64,000 nucleotides of DNA, from the NCBI RefSeq assembly GCF_024166365.1, contig NC_064825.1:106406480-106470479 (forward strand). Reading direction: 5' to 3'. The stretch comes from Elephas maximus indicus (lineage: Eukaryota > Chordata > Mammalia > Proboscidea > Elephantidae). The translations under genes and the position numbers were made by a program. Position 1 is the stretch's first letter. Each line of letters starts with the position of its first letter. Positions 10,538 to 22,100 of this stretch are shown piece after piece. The notes under the pieces are model-generated. The model ran no database searches and was not told the DNA's origin. It saw nothing but the letters and a program-made list of their open reading frames with translations.

Positions 10538-11180
10538 AATATCTCAACAGAACCCATGACGTAGAAGAGTAGAAGTTGGTTGATGTGAGTGTCAGAACAG
10601 GAGATAGCAAGGAGTGAGGGATACCACAAAAGATATGTCTGATTTCATTGGATGCACAGAAAGACAGGCTACAAGTCGCTACTATGTGTAAAGTAGCATG
10701 CAAAATACCACCAATATATGAAGCAGTCCTGAGTGACACATAGTCTGTGGGTGACATATTAACTGAGTACAGAAGTATGTTGGAGATTCCTACATATTGG
10801 TCACATGCCAATGTCACCAAGACAAGCATTTTTACGGTTCCAAAAGAGACAACCAGCAGTAGCTTTGTTGCACATCCAAAGAATGAAATGGCTTTATCCT
10901 CTGACAGAAAATTAACCAACATTTTTGGGGTAAAAACTGAAAAATAACAGGCATCCCAGAATGATATCTCACTGAGACATAGTGCATGGGGTTGTGGAGT
11001 TGAGAACCCATCATGAGTAATGAAGCCCATCCCATATTTCCCACCAGAATAAAAATATAGATTGCAAGAAATAGTAAAAAGAGATAAACTTGTACCTAGA
11101 AATTATCTGTGAAGACCAGCAATGTAAACACAGTGAATTCAGTGATGTTCTCCAGATGAATCTTGTATGGATCCTGTCAT
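10538..11180 (-). pseudogene. OR5T: OR5T-like olfactory receptor pseudogene, 3' end missing
   Basis: On the minus strand the N-terminus reads YKIHLENITEFTVFTLL, TM1 is near FLAIYIFILVGNMG, and then come [51 protein letters not shown] and [16 protein letters not shown]. The sequence stops at the ...EIF position of TM5, where the RTE 5' end begins at 10537; TM6, TM7 and the tail are missing. Disabling changes include TAG shortly after FTDNF, a frame change between TM1 and TM2, and replacement of DRY by DQY with NP changed to NI. The duplicate at 56009-56650 shares the missing end and the NILLY change, so it was already dead before the D1 duplication. Confidence 0.88.
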
Positions 11181-11296
11181 GATGACAGCACTGACATTTT
11201 AGTAGATATTTATAGGTTCTAAATACTCTTTCATATAGGGTCGCTATGACGACAGCACTGGGTTTTTTGAGTAGGGGGTTAAATACAATTGAATTC

Positions 11297-11506
11297 TCTG
11301 GTTGGTGCAAAGAGTTAACATATTTGCTGCTAACTGAAAGTCCGATGGTTCAATTCTACCCAGAGGCAACTCAGAAGAGAGAACTGACAATCTACTATAA
11401 AGAAATTAGCCTTTGAAAGCCTCAGGGAGCACAGCTCTACTCTGACACACTTGGGATAGCCTTGAGCTGGAATCTACTAGACAGCTAGATGGCAACTGGT
11501 AACTGG
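11297..11506 (+). mobile_element. AfroSINE (tRNA-derived, RTE-tailed), diverged
   Basis: GTTAACATATTTGCTGCTAA is followed by a B-box-like GGTTCAATTC and the body ACTCTGACACACTTGGGAT, ending in TAGATGGCAACTGG. It is present at the same place in the duplicate (56693-56905), so it predates that duplication. Confidence 0.7.
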
Positions 11507-11984
11507 TGATATTCTGTGAAACAGAGTGCATCCGATTACATCTTCATGTTTGTTCCTGAGAGGGGCATATTAATATCCTGGGAAATGATGGGATTAAAAA
11601 GCAAAATCCAAAACCAATGCTGTCTGTTGATTTCAACCCCTAACGACCCTGTAGGACAGGGTAGAACAGACCCAAAGGACCTCCATCTTTGTCATTGCAT
11701 TCTGCCTTTGGGCTTGTCCATAAAATAATAGTGTCTTTTGCTTAAATTCTCTGGATATGCTTGGTGTTGTAATTTTCAGGCAACCCTTGATGATCTGCTC
11801 TTGTCTGTAGAGCAAGAATGTGATTTAATGAATGAAATTATATTTTATACCAAATCTGGTCCTGTGAGAGCAATGATCTTCTTCACTATAGGGAAATGCA
11901 GAATTGATAGAGGAGCAGATCTTCTTCTAACAGGCATTTCTGTTAGCTAACCTTTAAGGAAATCAGAACTCTTAGTGTTTATGA
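11507..11984. other. No gene; short minus-strand AfroSINE piece at 11603-11680
   Basis: The piece at 11603-11680 reads CCAAAACCAATGCTGTC and then ACGACCCTGTAGGACAG, an antisense AfroSINE 3' part. The rest is unassigned and is repeated in the paralog (56906-57377). No coding potential is seen. Confidence 0.6.
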
Positions 11985-12205
11985 CACAGTCCAAGAGTGA
12001 CACAAATGGTTAAAACACTCGGCTGCTAATTGAAAGCTTAGAGGATGAAATCCACCCAGAGGTGCCTCAGAAGAAAGGCCTGGTGATCTGTTTCTGAAAA
12101 ATCAGCCATTGAAACCTTATGGAACACAGCTCAGCTCTGACAGACATGGCATCACCATGAGTCAGAGTCGGCTAGATGACAAACGTTTGGTTGTGTTTAT
12201 GACTT
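11985..12205 (+). mobile_element. AfroSINE, diverged
   Basis: It runs from AATGGTTAAAACACTCGGCT through TGGTGATCTGTTTCTGAAAA to CACCATGAGTCAGAGTCGGC. The same insertion lies at 57378-57595. Confidence 0.75.
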
Positions 12206-12245
12206 GCTGATTTCACTTTAAGAGGCTATAGAGACTAAGCCAAAA

Positions 12246-12408
12246 AATAAATCAATAAAAAAATGTTGCCTTCTATCAATTCCGACTCATAGCAACCCTA
12301 TAAGATAGAGTGGAACTGCCTACAGGGTTTCCAAGGAGCTGTTGGTGGATTTGAACTGCTGACTTTTAGCAGTCAAGCTCTTAACCACTGTGCCATTAGG
12401 GCTCCCTA
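12246..12408 (-). mobile_element. AfroSINE
   Basis: An antisense copy: CAATTCCGACTCATAGCAAC, then AGAGTGGAACTGCCTACAGG, then CTCTTAACCACTGTGCCAT and the terminal AGGGCTCCC. It is shared with 57638-57800. Confidence 0.85.
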
Positions 12409-12415
12409 TAGAGGC

Positions 12416-12585
12416 TAAAACTAAAGTATCAAACCCATTGCCATTGAGTCACTTCTAACTCATAGGGATTCTACAGAACAGAGTGGAACTGTCTCATATA
12501 GTTTCTAAGAAAGACTGGTGGGTTTGAAATGCCAACTTTTTCGTTAACAGCTGAGCTCTTAACCACTGTGCCACCAGGGCTCCCT
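12416..12585 (-). mobile_element. AfroSINE
   Basis: A second antisense copy directly after the first: AAACCCATTGCCATTGAGTC to CCACTGTGCCACCAGGGCTC. Both share the flanking words TATAGAGGCTA. It is shared with 57811-57980. Confidence 0.85.
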
Positions 12586-12835
12586 ATAGAGGCTAGGAAC
12601 ATGAAAACATAGATTCTAATTCTTTTTCTTTTTTTAGTGAACAAGTTCCATCAGTAAGACTAAAAATATATTAATTTCTCAACTCATGCAGTCACAAAGT
12701 CAGAAAACATAACCAGGTGTCCATCAGAACAATACTACAAACACTAGGCTTCAGAAGAAAGAAAGCCATGATAGCAGCTACCACATATTATTAAGTGGAT
12801 TCAAGGGTCTAGGAATTTTATAAGCGTTATTGTGC

Positions 12836-13994
12836 TCTATTACTTATCTACTGCTGCTATAACAGAAATACTACAAGTAGATGACTTTATCAAAGAGAAT
12901 TTTATTTTCTGACAGTAGGCTAGAAGTCCAAATTTAGGGCATCGGCTCCACGGGGAAGCTTTCTCTCTCTTTCAGCTCTGGAGGAAGGTCCTTCTTGTCA
13001 GTCTTCCCCTGGACTAGAAGGTTATCTGCACAGAAACCCCCAGTCCAAAGAATGCACTCTGCTCCTGGTGCTTCTTTCTTAGTGGCATAAGCAGCTCAGC
13101 TTCCTGTGTCCCTTAGCCTCTCAACCCTCGGGCCTCACACCCACTTCTGACCTGCTGGGGCAAGTGTTCCAAAGTTCAGTAACTTCACCAATAAATTCTT
13201 GGAGGCACCCCACTCCACCAGGAAGCCTCCTGCACACAGGCACTCAGCTCTCTTGATCTGTGGGTCAGCTCCAACACTGGCTGAAACTGGTCTCCCGATT
13301 CTGTTGCTACCAATTTACTGTTGCTGTTGATTCTCTGCTGCTGTTTATCACCATCTGCAACTTCTCCAGTGTTCACAGTTCTCCTCACTTCCTTCTGAAT
13401 CTCTATTCATTCACAGTTTCAAAACCTGTTCCACATTTTAGGTATCTGTTACAGCCGCACCCCACTCTCACAGTCCCAAATTCTGTCTTAGTTAGGTACT
13501 GCTGGTATTACAGAAATACCACAAGTAAATGGCTTTAACACAGAAAAATTTATTTTCTCACAATCTAGTAGGCTAGAAATTAAATTCAGGGTATCAGCTC
13601 CAGGGAAAATCTTTCTCTCACTGTTGGCTCTGTAGGAAGTTCCTTCTTGTCAGTCTTCCCCTGGGCTAGGAATTTCTGTGCACAGAAATCCCCACCCAAA
13701 GGACGCCCTCTGCTCCTGGTGCTTCTTTGTTGGTGATGTAAGGTCCCCCCTCTCTGCTTGCTTCCCTTTCCTTTTACCTCTTATAAAATAAAAGGTGGTG
13801 CAGGCCACACTCCAGGAAAACTCCTTTTACATTGAATCAGGGATGTGACCGTAGTAAGGGTGTTACAATTCCACCCAACTCCTCTTTAACATAAAATTGC
13901 AATCACAAAATGGAGAACAATCACACAATACTGGGAATCATGTCCAAACCAATTTGACACATTTTTTGGGGGGACACGATTCAATCCATGACAT
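12836..13994 (-). mobile_element. MaLR-type LTR element fossil (LTR - short internal part - LTR)
   Basis: On the minus strand it begins at 13994 with TGTCATGGATTGAATTGTGT, a MaLR-style LTR start. It carries an AATAAA-containing 3' LTR part and ends near 13491. Internal MaLR-like sequence follows, and then a second LTR portion ending near 12836. It is a non-coding, decayed fossil of the ERVL-MaLR group, clearly older than the D1 duplication because 58240-59400 is its duplicate. Confidence 0.75.
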
Positions 13995-15016
13995 GTATAT
14001 AATCTACATAACACCCTGAAAACTAAATAAATTAGTGTTGTTTTATAGATGAGAAAAAAAAGTGAAGCCTAGCTAGACATAAAAGTTGGCCAATGTCACA
14101 CAGATAGTTACTAGTCAAGCAAGGATTTACCTCACATTTCTCTGATTCTACTTGACCATATTGCAATCCCATGGTGCCATGTCATTAATCTGGAATCGAC
14201 AGCCCCTAAAGTAATACAAAAATAACATTCTCACATTTTTGAATTATTTGTTAAAGTCATCCACCTTAAATAGACATAAAATTGGAAAATGTATATACAC
14301 CAAAAATGGCCTCTAGGGAAAAATTAAATTTTAAAATAATTTGAACCCCTCCATGAGGGGAAAAACAAAATATAATCACAAATTAAGCATATAACTAATT
14401 GCTGGTTGAAATTTCATTTTCTTTCTCTTTAATAATTTCCATAACTTTTTAATTTGTTGCTGTTTTTAGGTGCCCTAGAATCAATTTTCAACACATAGTC
14501 ACCCTAAGTACAATAGAATGAAACACTGTACAGTCCTGGGCCCTCCTCACCATCGGGTTTTAATTTTTAAATATAGCTACTTAATTCTACTACTCCTATT
14601 TTGGTTATCATCCATAAGGAAAAGTAAAACAAATTTCTGATTTCCACCTTTATTGACTTACATATGTAGGGGGTCCTTTCTGTTTTCTACGTTCTCAGGA
14701 AACTTTCAGTTTTTAATACAAGTTGGAATTATCTAGGATCACCTAATTCACATTTAAACATCAAGGCATATTCTCTTGTTGGAGATTAAAGACTCAAACT
14801 TCTTAAAATATTTTGTATGTGATGAATTTTTTTTCCTCCTACCTGTGGAACTGAACTGCTCACTCAATTAAAGTATGCTGATTTTTTTTTTATGACTGTG
14901 TTTGGATTCTTAAACCTGCTTCTTGAGCTTTTCTTGTAGTTCAAAGGGGATGCACTGAGAAGAAATATTGCTAATTCTCTTTTGGAACAGAAAATTAACA
15001 ACAACAACAAAAAATA
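13995..15016. other. Intergenic, no gene; RTE 3'-end scrap at 14457-14555 (minus)
   Basis: AT-rich DNA repeated at 59400-60390. The scrap at 14457-14555 resembles the antisense RTE 3' terminus (TTTTTAGGTGCCCTAGAATC, GAATGAAACACTG). Nothing else is recognised. Confidence 0.65.
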
Positions 15017-15265
15017 TAGATGGATGGATGGGTGGGTGGATGGATGGATGGATGGATGGATGGATGGATGGATGGATGGATGGATGGATGGATGGATGGA
15101 TGGATGGATGGATGGATGGATGGATGGTTGAATGGATGGATGGGGAGGGAGGGAGGGATGGAGGGAGGGATGGAGGGAGGTTTGGAGGGAGGGATGAGGG
15201 AGGGATGAGGGAGGGATGAGGGAGGGATGGAGGGATGGATATATAGATGATAGATTGATAGATAG
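15017..15265. repeat. (GGAT)n tetranucleotide array grading into GGGA-rich repeats
   Basis: There are about 27 nearly perfect GGAT units to about 15128, then mixed GGAGGGA/GGGATGA units, ending in a few GATA units. Frames through it encode only WMDG or HPSI repeats and are rejected as genes. The paralogous site (60395-61035) instead carries GATA, GACA and GGCA arrays. Confidence 0.97.
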
Positions 15266-15849
15266 ATAACTTCCCACAATAACAATAGAATGGTTCTGAA
15301 ACAATGAGCTACTTGATAAAAATGATTAAATGAATCACTTTGGCCTCTGGAAAACTGATCCTTCAGTGGAAAAGATTATGATGTAGAATTGGAAAATAAA
15401 TCTAACAATAGAGAACATATTCCTAGCTCTGATGTTAATTAGCTATGTGTCATTGGTTAATAAATTAAATCCCCTGATATTCAATTTCCTCCTTCTGGAA
15501 ATCTAACCTGCTTAATTCTCTCCAAATCCTGTGAACATGTATATTAGTAAATAATGTGAAAGCAAAACATATGTCAGAATTTTTAACTGTTTAATAAAAA
15601 TAACTTTATTTCTCATCTTAATTATAAGGTCCTAGATTTCTAAGGTCTATGGGTTTTAGATGTAAGCACACTGAAAGTTTAATATAAGAGACAAGATATT
15701 AATACACATAATTGTACTATAAACAGGTAGATAAGAAGTTATAAGAGTAGAGACAATGTTTCATAGAGATAACTATTAATATTCTATGTGATAGAACATT
15801 AGAATATCAGAGATCTGGCAGAATAAACGATCAAACTTTTTGAGTTCTA
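15266..15849. other. Intergenic, no gene seen
   Basis: AT-rich single-copy-looking DNA, repeated at 61036-61609 with many point differences. No repeat family or coding segment is recognised. Confidence 0.6.
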
Positions 15850-16640
15850 GAGAGTCTTTCTTGTCTTCGTAATCTCATATACTAACTTATAGATCAGAAG
15901 CAATGCTGCGTGGAGCCTAATCATAGTAGAGTTAGGCTTTTTTTTAGTTCCATGGATAGTAGTTTTTGCAGAAGCACTGTGTATAGGAAAAGCAAATCCA
16001 TAATATCCAAAGGAAATGTCTAGCCCAATAAGAACAACATCGTCTTTTCCAGGATAGAAGCTGTCCAATCAGTCCACCATCAGGTAGCTAGCTGGCTGAT
16101 CACTCAGGGGGATGGCATCATACTGGGTACTCAGTGTTGACCTCTGCTGCTTGTAGATTGTGCCCTCAGCTGTAGCCATAGCCAGGTTGTCTTTGGTGAG
16201 TAGAAATTCATGTTGCTGAACTCATACATAACGTCCATGAATTCAGACATGACCACTCTGTCCATGAACCCATTGGGCAATGACAGGAGTGGCTAGGTAA
16301 AGAAACTAACTGGTGTACACAGAACAGATCATCCTATTAACTTGACTATTAAAACCTTCCTTTGCTGAGGTCATTCATTGGTCAGTATTCACTTGGTCAC
16401 AAATATCTTCATATGTTTTGCCCATTCAGAAAGGACAATTCACATACCTCCTCCCCAGACATCCCTTTCACCAATTTTCCAATTACATTCCTTCCAAGTC
16501 CCTGACCATTCGACCAACCTATTGGCCATAATCACAACTTTGTCCATTTTCTTTATAAGCAAAGTAAACCAACTGGTCCATATATCTGGTGGATTTTCTG
16601 CATTTATATTAAAAATCTATAGCCTTGAATTTAAAAAGTA
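15850..16640 (-). mobile_element. ERV1-type endogenous retrovirus pol fossil (RNase H to integrase core)
   Basis: Minus-strand peptides match class I (gamma-like) ERV pol: an RNase H part (LVEWSGTWKECNWKIG, LSEWAKHMKIF) toward 16600-16400, then a zinc-finger-region part, and the integrase core (QRSTLSTQYDAIPLSDQPA, then LIGLDISFGYYGFAFP and HSASAKTTIHG) toward 16150-15870. No gag, env or LTR is attached. It is a broken, old fragment, and its duplicate is at 61610-62400. Confidence 0.75.
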
Positions 16641-16744
16641 GCTGTTAAATAAATTAATCTTTTCTTCAGAGCAGGTGTTACTTTTACAGAGTAGATATTG
16701 ACAAGAAGAAAGCATGAGAGAGGCTTCTGAGTTACTGAATTCCA

Positions 16745-16893
16745 CAGATCTACAAGATGGATTGACACAGTGGCTGCATCATTGGGCACAAGCATAGGAA
16801 CAATTGTGAATATGCCGCTGGACTGAGCAGTGTTTCGTTCTGTTGTCCATAGGGTCGTTATGTGTCGGAATCAACTCAACGGTACCTAACAAC
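16745..16893 (+). mobile_element. RTE-type LINE 3'-end fragment
   Basis: GATGGATTGACACAGTGGCT to CAACGGTACCTAACAACAAG matches the last 150 bp of the RTE ending at 38243, including its terminal AACAACAA tail. It is shared with 62505-62650. Confidence 0.85.
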
Positions 16894-18469
16894 AAGAACT
16901 ACAGTGGATCTACAGGTCTTGGCTTCTAAGGTGATATTTGGCACTGTAGAAAGCATCTGTTGTTGTAGCCGTCTTTTATGAGACCTACATCTTCGAGAAC
17001 ACCCCCTCTCTTATTTGAAAAGTTCCTTTCCGTCTTTCCTCCATATTCAATTTAAATTCTCCTCTCAGTATTTTCTTTTTTTTCCCTCATGGTGAAGCCT
17101 TGTCGTTTTTGAAGGAATTGTGTGATGCTTACTTCTGAGATCCTCAATGGCCCAGAGAACCAATTAAGTCTTCCACAATCCTTTTGTGATTCTTTGCTGT
17201 GCGTTTGGGTGAGGAGGGAAGAGTGCTCACCTACCTACAGTTCGGAGGCTGAAGGCTTTTCCCACTTTTTCTGGTTGATATTGCTGAGATGCCAACTCAG
17301 TAAATAGCTCTCTACTTTCAGAGTCCAGTTATGAAGGTTAATGCTAGCTAAAAACCAAACCAAACCTGTTGCTGTCAAGTCAGTTCCACCTGGTCCTATT
17401 GATATTTCCCTTTTTGTTTACCCTGTACCTGCTGCTCTCCTTGCTTTAATACGTTAAAATTCTTAAGCTGGGGTCTTTTGTAGTTTAGTTTTATCAAAGT
17501 CATTTTTTAATTTCCTTTCCCTTTCTTCTTTGCTTGTGTTTATTGTTTGTAAGGGATTTTTGAGGAAGTGTTCTGAAGGAGATTCTGGGTTTATTAATGA
17601 GAGATTTCTTTAATTACCTTCTTCTTACTAAAAATTTCCTTTCGGTATTTTAGTTTTTCTTGTTGTTGTTGCTGCTGAGTCATTTCATAGCGAAGGTTTT
17701 ACTCAGATGTCATAATCTCTACTGTCAATGCATTTTTAAAAGTAAAAGGAATTCTCAATGTCATGCTGCACCATTTTATTCAGATTTTGGTTCCTGTGTC
17801 ATCTCATCATAGAGGCTCACACTACGTCCTCTTAAAAATATACCTGATGCCCACAAGACCTTACTTTGTCCCTTGTCTTGGCTTTGCTTCTCTTCACAGT
17901 GCTTAGACTCTGCCATTGTTTATTTGTTGTGTTTCTCTGCCACACATTAATCTCTCAAAAAGACTTTTGAATAAACCCATGGATGGTTATGCAAGTTAGT
18001 TCACTATTCCAGACTTCAGTTTGCACTGGATTTGCTGCTTCCAACTTGGTTGCCCATCAGAAGCGTCTGGAGAATTGTAGAAAGTTAAAGATTCTGTTGG
18101 TCCTTGCTTGTCTACCAACGTGCAATTTCTCTTCGTGTGGACATGTGAGTGTGTGTGTGAATACGCATTTAGTGTGTGTGTATCAGTGTTTAGTGCGTGG
18201 GCATGAAAGTGTGTCTGTGCTAGTAATGGAAGAATTTTTTTTTTTAATGAGACATTAATTTTCTTCTGCTTCCTTTGTCTCAGATTTATCTAATTCTTTT
18301 TTTTAGTATTTATTTTGTTTGCTCTTTCATAAGAGTGTTTACTCAAATGTCATAATTTCTATTGTCTGTGCTATTATTATTTCATCCGAGTAAACTATAG
18401 ATTAGTATTTCGCATTATGGAATCACAAAATATATGACTTATGAAGTATTCCAGATCATTAAATATCTG
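16894..18469. other. Intergenic, unassigned; tiny AfroSINE scrap at 17345-17395
   Basis: No gene is seen. A scrap at 17345-17395 (AAACCAAACCAAACCTGTTG) is antisense AfroSINE. The word ATGTCATAATCTCTACTGTC at 17708 recurs loosely at 18348, hinting at an internal duplication. To about 18240 it is paired with 62651-64000; from about 18470 block D2 begins. Confidence 0.5.
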
Positions 18470-18976
18470 CTGTCTCCTTCTCTATGTAATTATTAAATTT
18501 TTGTACTTTTTTATCACTTGAATTGTATGCCTTTTAATAAACTCAAAATCTATTCTTTATTTACTTCAAACACTTCATAATTTGAATAGCATAGAAGTAT
18601 AATGAATACGGATGACTACAAACCCTTGTGCTAGATTCTACAATTGATATATCATTGTTTTACCTTATTACATATTACTATATTTATTGATTTGTTGCAA
18701 TATAAAATGGGTTACACTGCTGGTATGAGGACACCGGGTCTCAGAGAATTTAAGTGCTAACCCGGTGTCAGAGCTATGATATAAGATTTTGTTTAATATC
18801 TTACAATCTATTATCTTGTGTTAAAGTGTATTTTTCCCTATGACAGCATTTTAAATCAGAATTCAAAGAACTTTATTTATTCTTTCAAGAAAGGTCAAGA
18901 TTTGGTATATTATTCAAAAACTATTTACTTCTTTATCATTGAGTAAATCACTATGTTGCCTTTTTGAACCAGAAAA

Positions 18977-19051
18977 TAATTGGGGAGTATTCCCCTCTGA
19001 ACACCTCCTATGGGTTTCTTTAACAGCAGGGAGGGTAAGTGGATATAAAAG
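18977..19051 (+). promoter_or_regulatory. Predicted OR5T core promoter: homeodomain site TAATTG and TATA box
   Basis: TAATTGGGGAGTATTCC starts at 18977 and TATAAAAG lies at 19044-19051. Both recur in the paralog (TAATTGGGGAATATTCC at 47221, TATAAAAG at 47284-47291) while the surroundings have diverged. OR promoters are known to use homeodomain (LHX2/EMX2-type) and O/E sites. The homeodomain core is visible, but a clear O/E site is not. Confidence 0.55.
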
Positions 19052-19071
19052 ACCTAAACAAAACACATTCA

Positions 19072-19105
19072 CAGTGTACCTAACCCTGCATTTGCTGTTC
19101 TGCAG
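19072..19105 (+). other. Predicted noncoding exon 1 of OR5T, with splice donor GTAAG at 19106
   Basis: About 28 bp after the TATA box a short exon would start. It ends ...TTCTGCAG|GTAAGAG, a near-consensus donor. In the paralog the donor is TTACAG|GTAAGAG at 47346. The TATA-to-donor distance is 62 bp in both. Mammalian OR genes typically have one or more 5' noncoding exons. The exact start is inferred. Confidence 0.5.
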
Positions 19106-22100
19106 GTAAGAGAAAATTCCAGATCATTTGCAGAATATTTCAAAGGAAATATCTAAAATATCAAGGTAGAATAAGCTCTGATATCTCCAGTATTTAAAAA
19201 AAAATTTTTTTTTTGGTTCTTCCCTATTACATTGGTGATTTTTACATTGCCATCAAAATCTGATAAATGCAGATTTGTACCCAACAATTTAAAACCCATA
19301 CTTCTTAAAAAGAACAGAGAAAATAGAAAATATGAAATATATGCTTGTAGTGGTAGGTAAGAGCCTCCAAATTGAATGTATGCTTTAATTTTCCTGATGG
19401 AAGAAGATAGTCCAGTTCAAAGTAAGAACAATGAGATGAAAGGACTAAACTTAGCATAGCAATAGAAAGCAAGAATATTTGAACTCTTCAACTGCCTGTG
19501 GACTTATATTTGGATATAAATAATGAGGGGACAATAAATACTTTAGGTTTATTTTGCTAGCTGCTAAATCTAGAAGTCACTTCAAATTATCGCTTCATTC
19601 ATAATATTTCTCTGGTATTGGTGACTTGAAAGTTAGCCCAACATGGCAAGAGCCATGCTTTGTTTTATTTTTCATGGGGGAAGGAGCAGTTTCAGAATGA
19701 AGCCATAGTATAATAGGAGGCAGTATAGAAGGATGGAAAGAACATACACTTTGGGATCAGGGACAGCTGGGATTGAATCTTTGGTATTTATTGTTTTGAG
19801 GACTGCTGTAAAGATATTATAAAGTACAGAAAATTCCATTCTTACAGCAAGAGCTCAACAAAAGATAACTGTTATCGTTCCTCTCCTTTGTATTATTAGT
19901 GTTTTAGTGTTGGGCCTAAGATATCTAGAGTTATCTTCTTTCTCTTAAAATTATATTTATTGAAATGACTTTACATTAATTTCTTAAGTTTGATCCTTCT
20001 AAATTCTTTAATAATCATAAACACTTTCTCTTTATGACTTTGATGCCGTTCCAGACGTGCTAACATTGACTTAGTCATGCTCAGTATAACTTTTCTTTTG
20101 ACTCATAGCAGAAAAGCTGGTTTTGAGAGAAGTTTAACTCTAGTGCTTAACATTTTTTTTACCATTTTCTTTATAGAAAGCCAAATTAACCATACTGTAA
20201 TATGAACAAATGGCAATGTTGTAATCTGTGTGATTTTATTGTTAAAAGCAGATCACACAACTCACAAAATTCCTTTACTCTCTGAAGAATAAACTTATTT
20301 CATATTGATGAAACTTTACTCATAAGAATTATACTATTTCTGTGATATGAAAAGGCAGATGAAAATGACTAAATCTACTTTTAGGCAATTCATTTGGTTT
20401 GATACTGACAAAATAATGTTTGCATATTTATAATCACAAAACAGATATATTAAATGTGCTTAAGTCTCTGGGTACAGGCATTTTTTCAATGTTTTGACTA
20501 AAACGTTGTTACCCAAATTTGATTTCCAAGAAGAAATATATCTGACGAAAATTATTCAATTATATTTACCTGTTTCAATGATAACCAAAAAATGAAATAT
20601 TGCAAAGAAATTGCTCTGCGTATTTAATTACTGTGCCTGGCTTTATGTCTGCATGTAAGTGTCTGTTTGTGCGAATGTGTGCACATATGTCTGAATTGTG
20701 CCTGAATGGCTCCTTCATTAAACTGTTTTGTCAGTTTAAAGAGGACTAAACTTTTGAGAGAAAATCTAACATCACACACAGCTTCTAATCACAGAAATGA
20801 ATGATGAGCATATATTTTTCGGATTCCAAATCCTGTGTTATTTATCTTGTACCATTGTAAATTTAGGTGCACCCATTGAACTGATGTCAAAGATTGTACT
20901 AAAAAATCATTTTTCTTTAGACTCCTCATAATATTTTTATACAAATATAATGAATTGATTTCATGCACCATTCATCAAAGTTTATGTTTTATTTTCCTTT
21001 GACTCCATATTTATCTTATCGACATAATTTTTGTCTCAATATCCCTCCAATTAATATCCATATTCACCTTTCCCCCAGCCAATGACATTTTTCAAAATAT
21101 GAAAAATATTTAGGAATTTCCCAATCAAGTCAGTAGAAGTGTTTTTTTTTTTTTTTAAATTAAATGATATATTTAAAAGCATTTTATAGTGTTGTAGTCA
21201 CTCAAAAATATGAGGTTATTAAAGTGGATGGTTTCGGACATCTAACCTGTTTTGTCTTAAATGATGATGTCCAAAAAAGAGCATTCAATCTAACAAATCA
21301 TTAAAGTATTTTTTCCTCTAACTTTACTCTTTACACAATTCCTATGGAAATATTTTCTGTAAATATTTAAAATTCTTCTAGGTCATTCTGATCTTATCTT
21401 TCCCAGGATATTATAGGCATTTGGGTTTATTCTCTGTTAAATCACTCTAATCTAAATGATCCTATCCCTTACTGAGAGATCCATATCAATATATTAAAAC
21501 TGGAGCTTGACTTAGATCATTAATTTAAGTAGTATACAGACTATTATTTGTAGCAGATTATGTACCGATAAGACTGACTCAAATTTCCTAATCAGTAAAC
21601 TACAGTAATGTAAGACGAAGTGTGAGGATATGTAAAAAATAAATATTTTATTAAAATAGTATTGTAATATATATCCTTCAAACAGTGCTATATTATGAGC
21701 TAATAATTTAAATTTCAAATTCAAGAATAGGTAACTCTTTAACTTCTGATTTGTTTAGCCATGGGACCATCCAGACAATAATCTATTCTTTCTATAACCC
21801 CTTTCTTTCATTGTTTTTAATCTTAAATCTTATATCTGCAAAGGTACTTTTTAAAAATGTTTTTTATGTACTACTTTAATACTAAGTTAAAAATTACTTA
21901 ATTGTTATTTCACCGAGTACACCATCAACAACACATAAAGAAGTGTAAAGTCTTGAATGAAAACACCTTGGAAGAAAATACTTTATAATCATGAAAGTCA
22001 TGATTTTTTGTTTTAACATCTTCAATAATTTCTTAGATTTTCACCAGAAATGTTTGAGGGAGTAGAAAAAGATGTAGATTGTCAATAATACCAATGGCAA

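Larger units (their letters stand above)
1..18240. repeat. Segmental duplication block D1, copy a (pairs with 52110-64000)
   Basis: From the OR5T tail to beyond the ERV pol fossil this stretch matches 52110-64000 in the same order and orientation: OR5T end, RTE, OR8J scrap, minus-strand OR5T pseudogene, five SINE pieces, MaLR-type element, tetranucleotide array, pol fossil and RTE 3' fragment. The largest difference is the L1 at 2602-9325, which is absent from the other copy. Divergence is easily visible by eye, so the duplication is not recent. Confidence 0.9.

Noticed and set aside
13185-13538. Open frames in 13185-13388 (minus) and 13260-13538 (plus)
   Set aside because: They fall in the MaLR-type fossil, which has no coding capacity of its own.
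14864-15304. Long open frames on both strands (HPSI / WMDG repeats)
   Set aside because: They are translations of the (GGAT)n array; no sequence other than the repeat supports them.
15847-16068. 73-codon minus-strand frame that first looked like an unknown host protein (LIGLDISFGYYGFAF)
   Set aside because: The neighbouring words match ERV1 RNase H and integrase, and the duplicate at 61610-62400 reads QIDYIGQLPSWK, so it is part of a retroviral pol fossil.
18977-18993. TTGGGGA(GT/AT)ATTCCCC as an O/E (EBF) site or NF-kB site
   Set aside because: The half-sites are in the wrong order for the EBF consensus, and the NF-kB resemblance is weak in copy b; only the TAATTG homeodomain core is kept as support.
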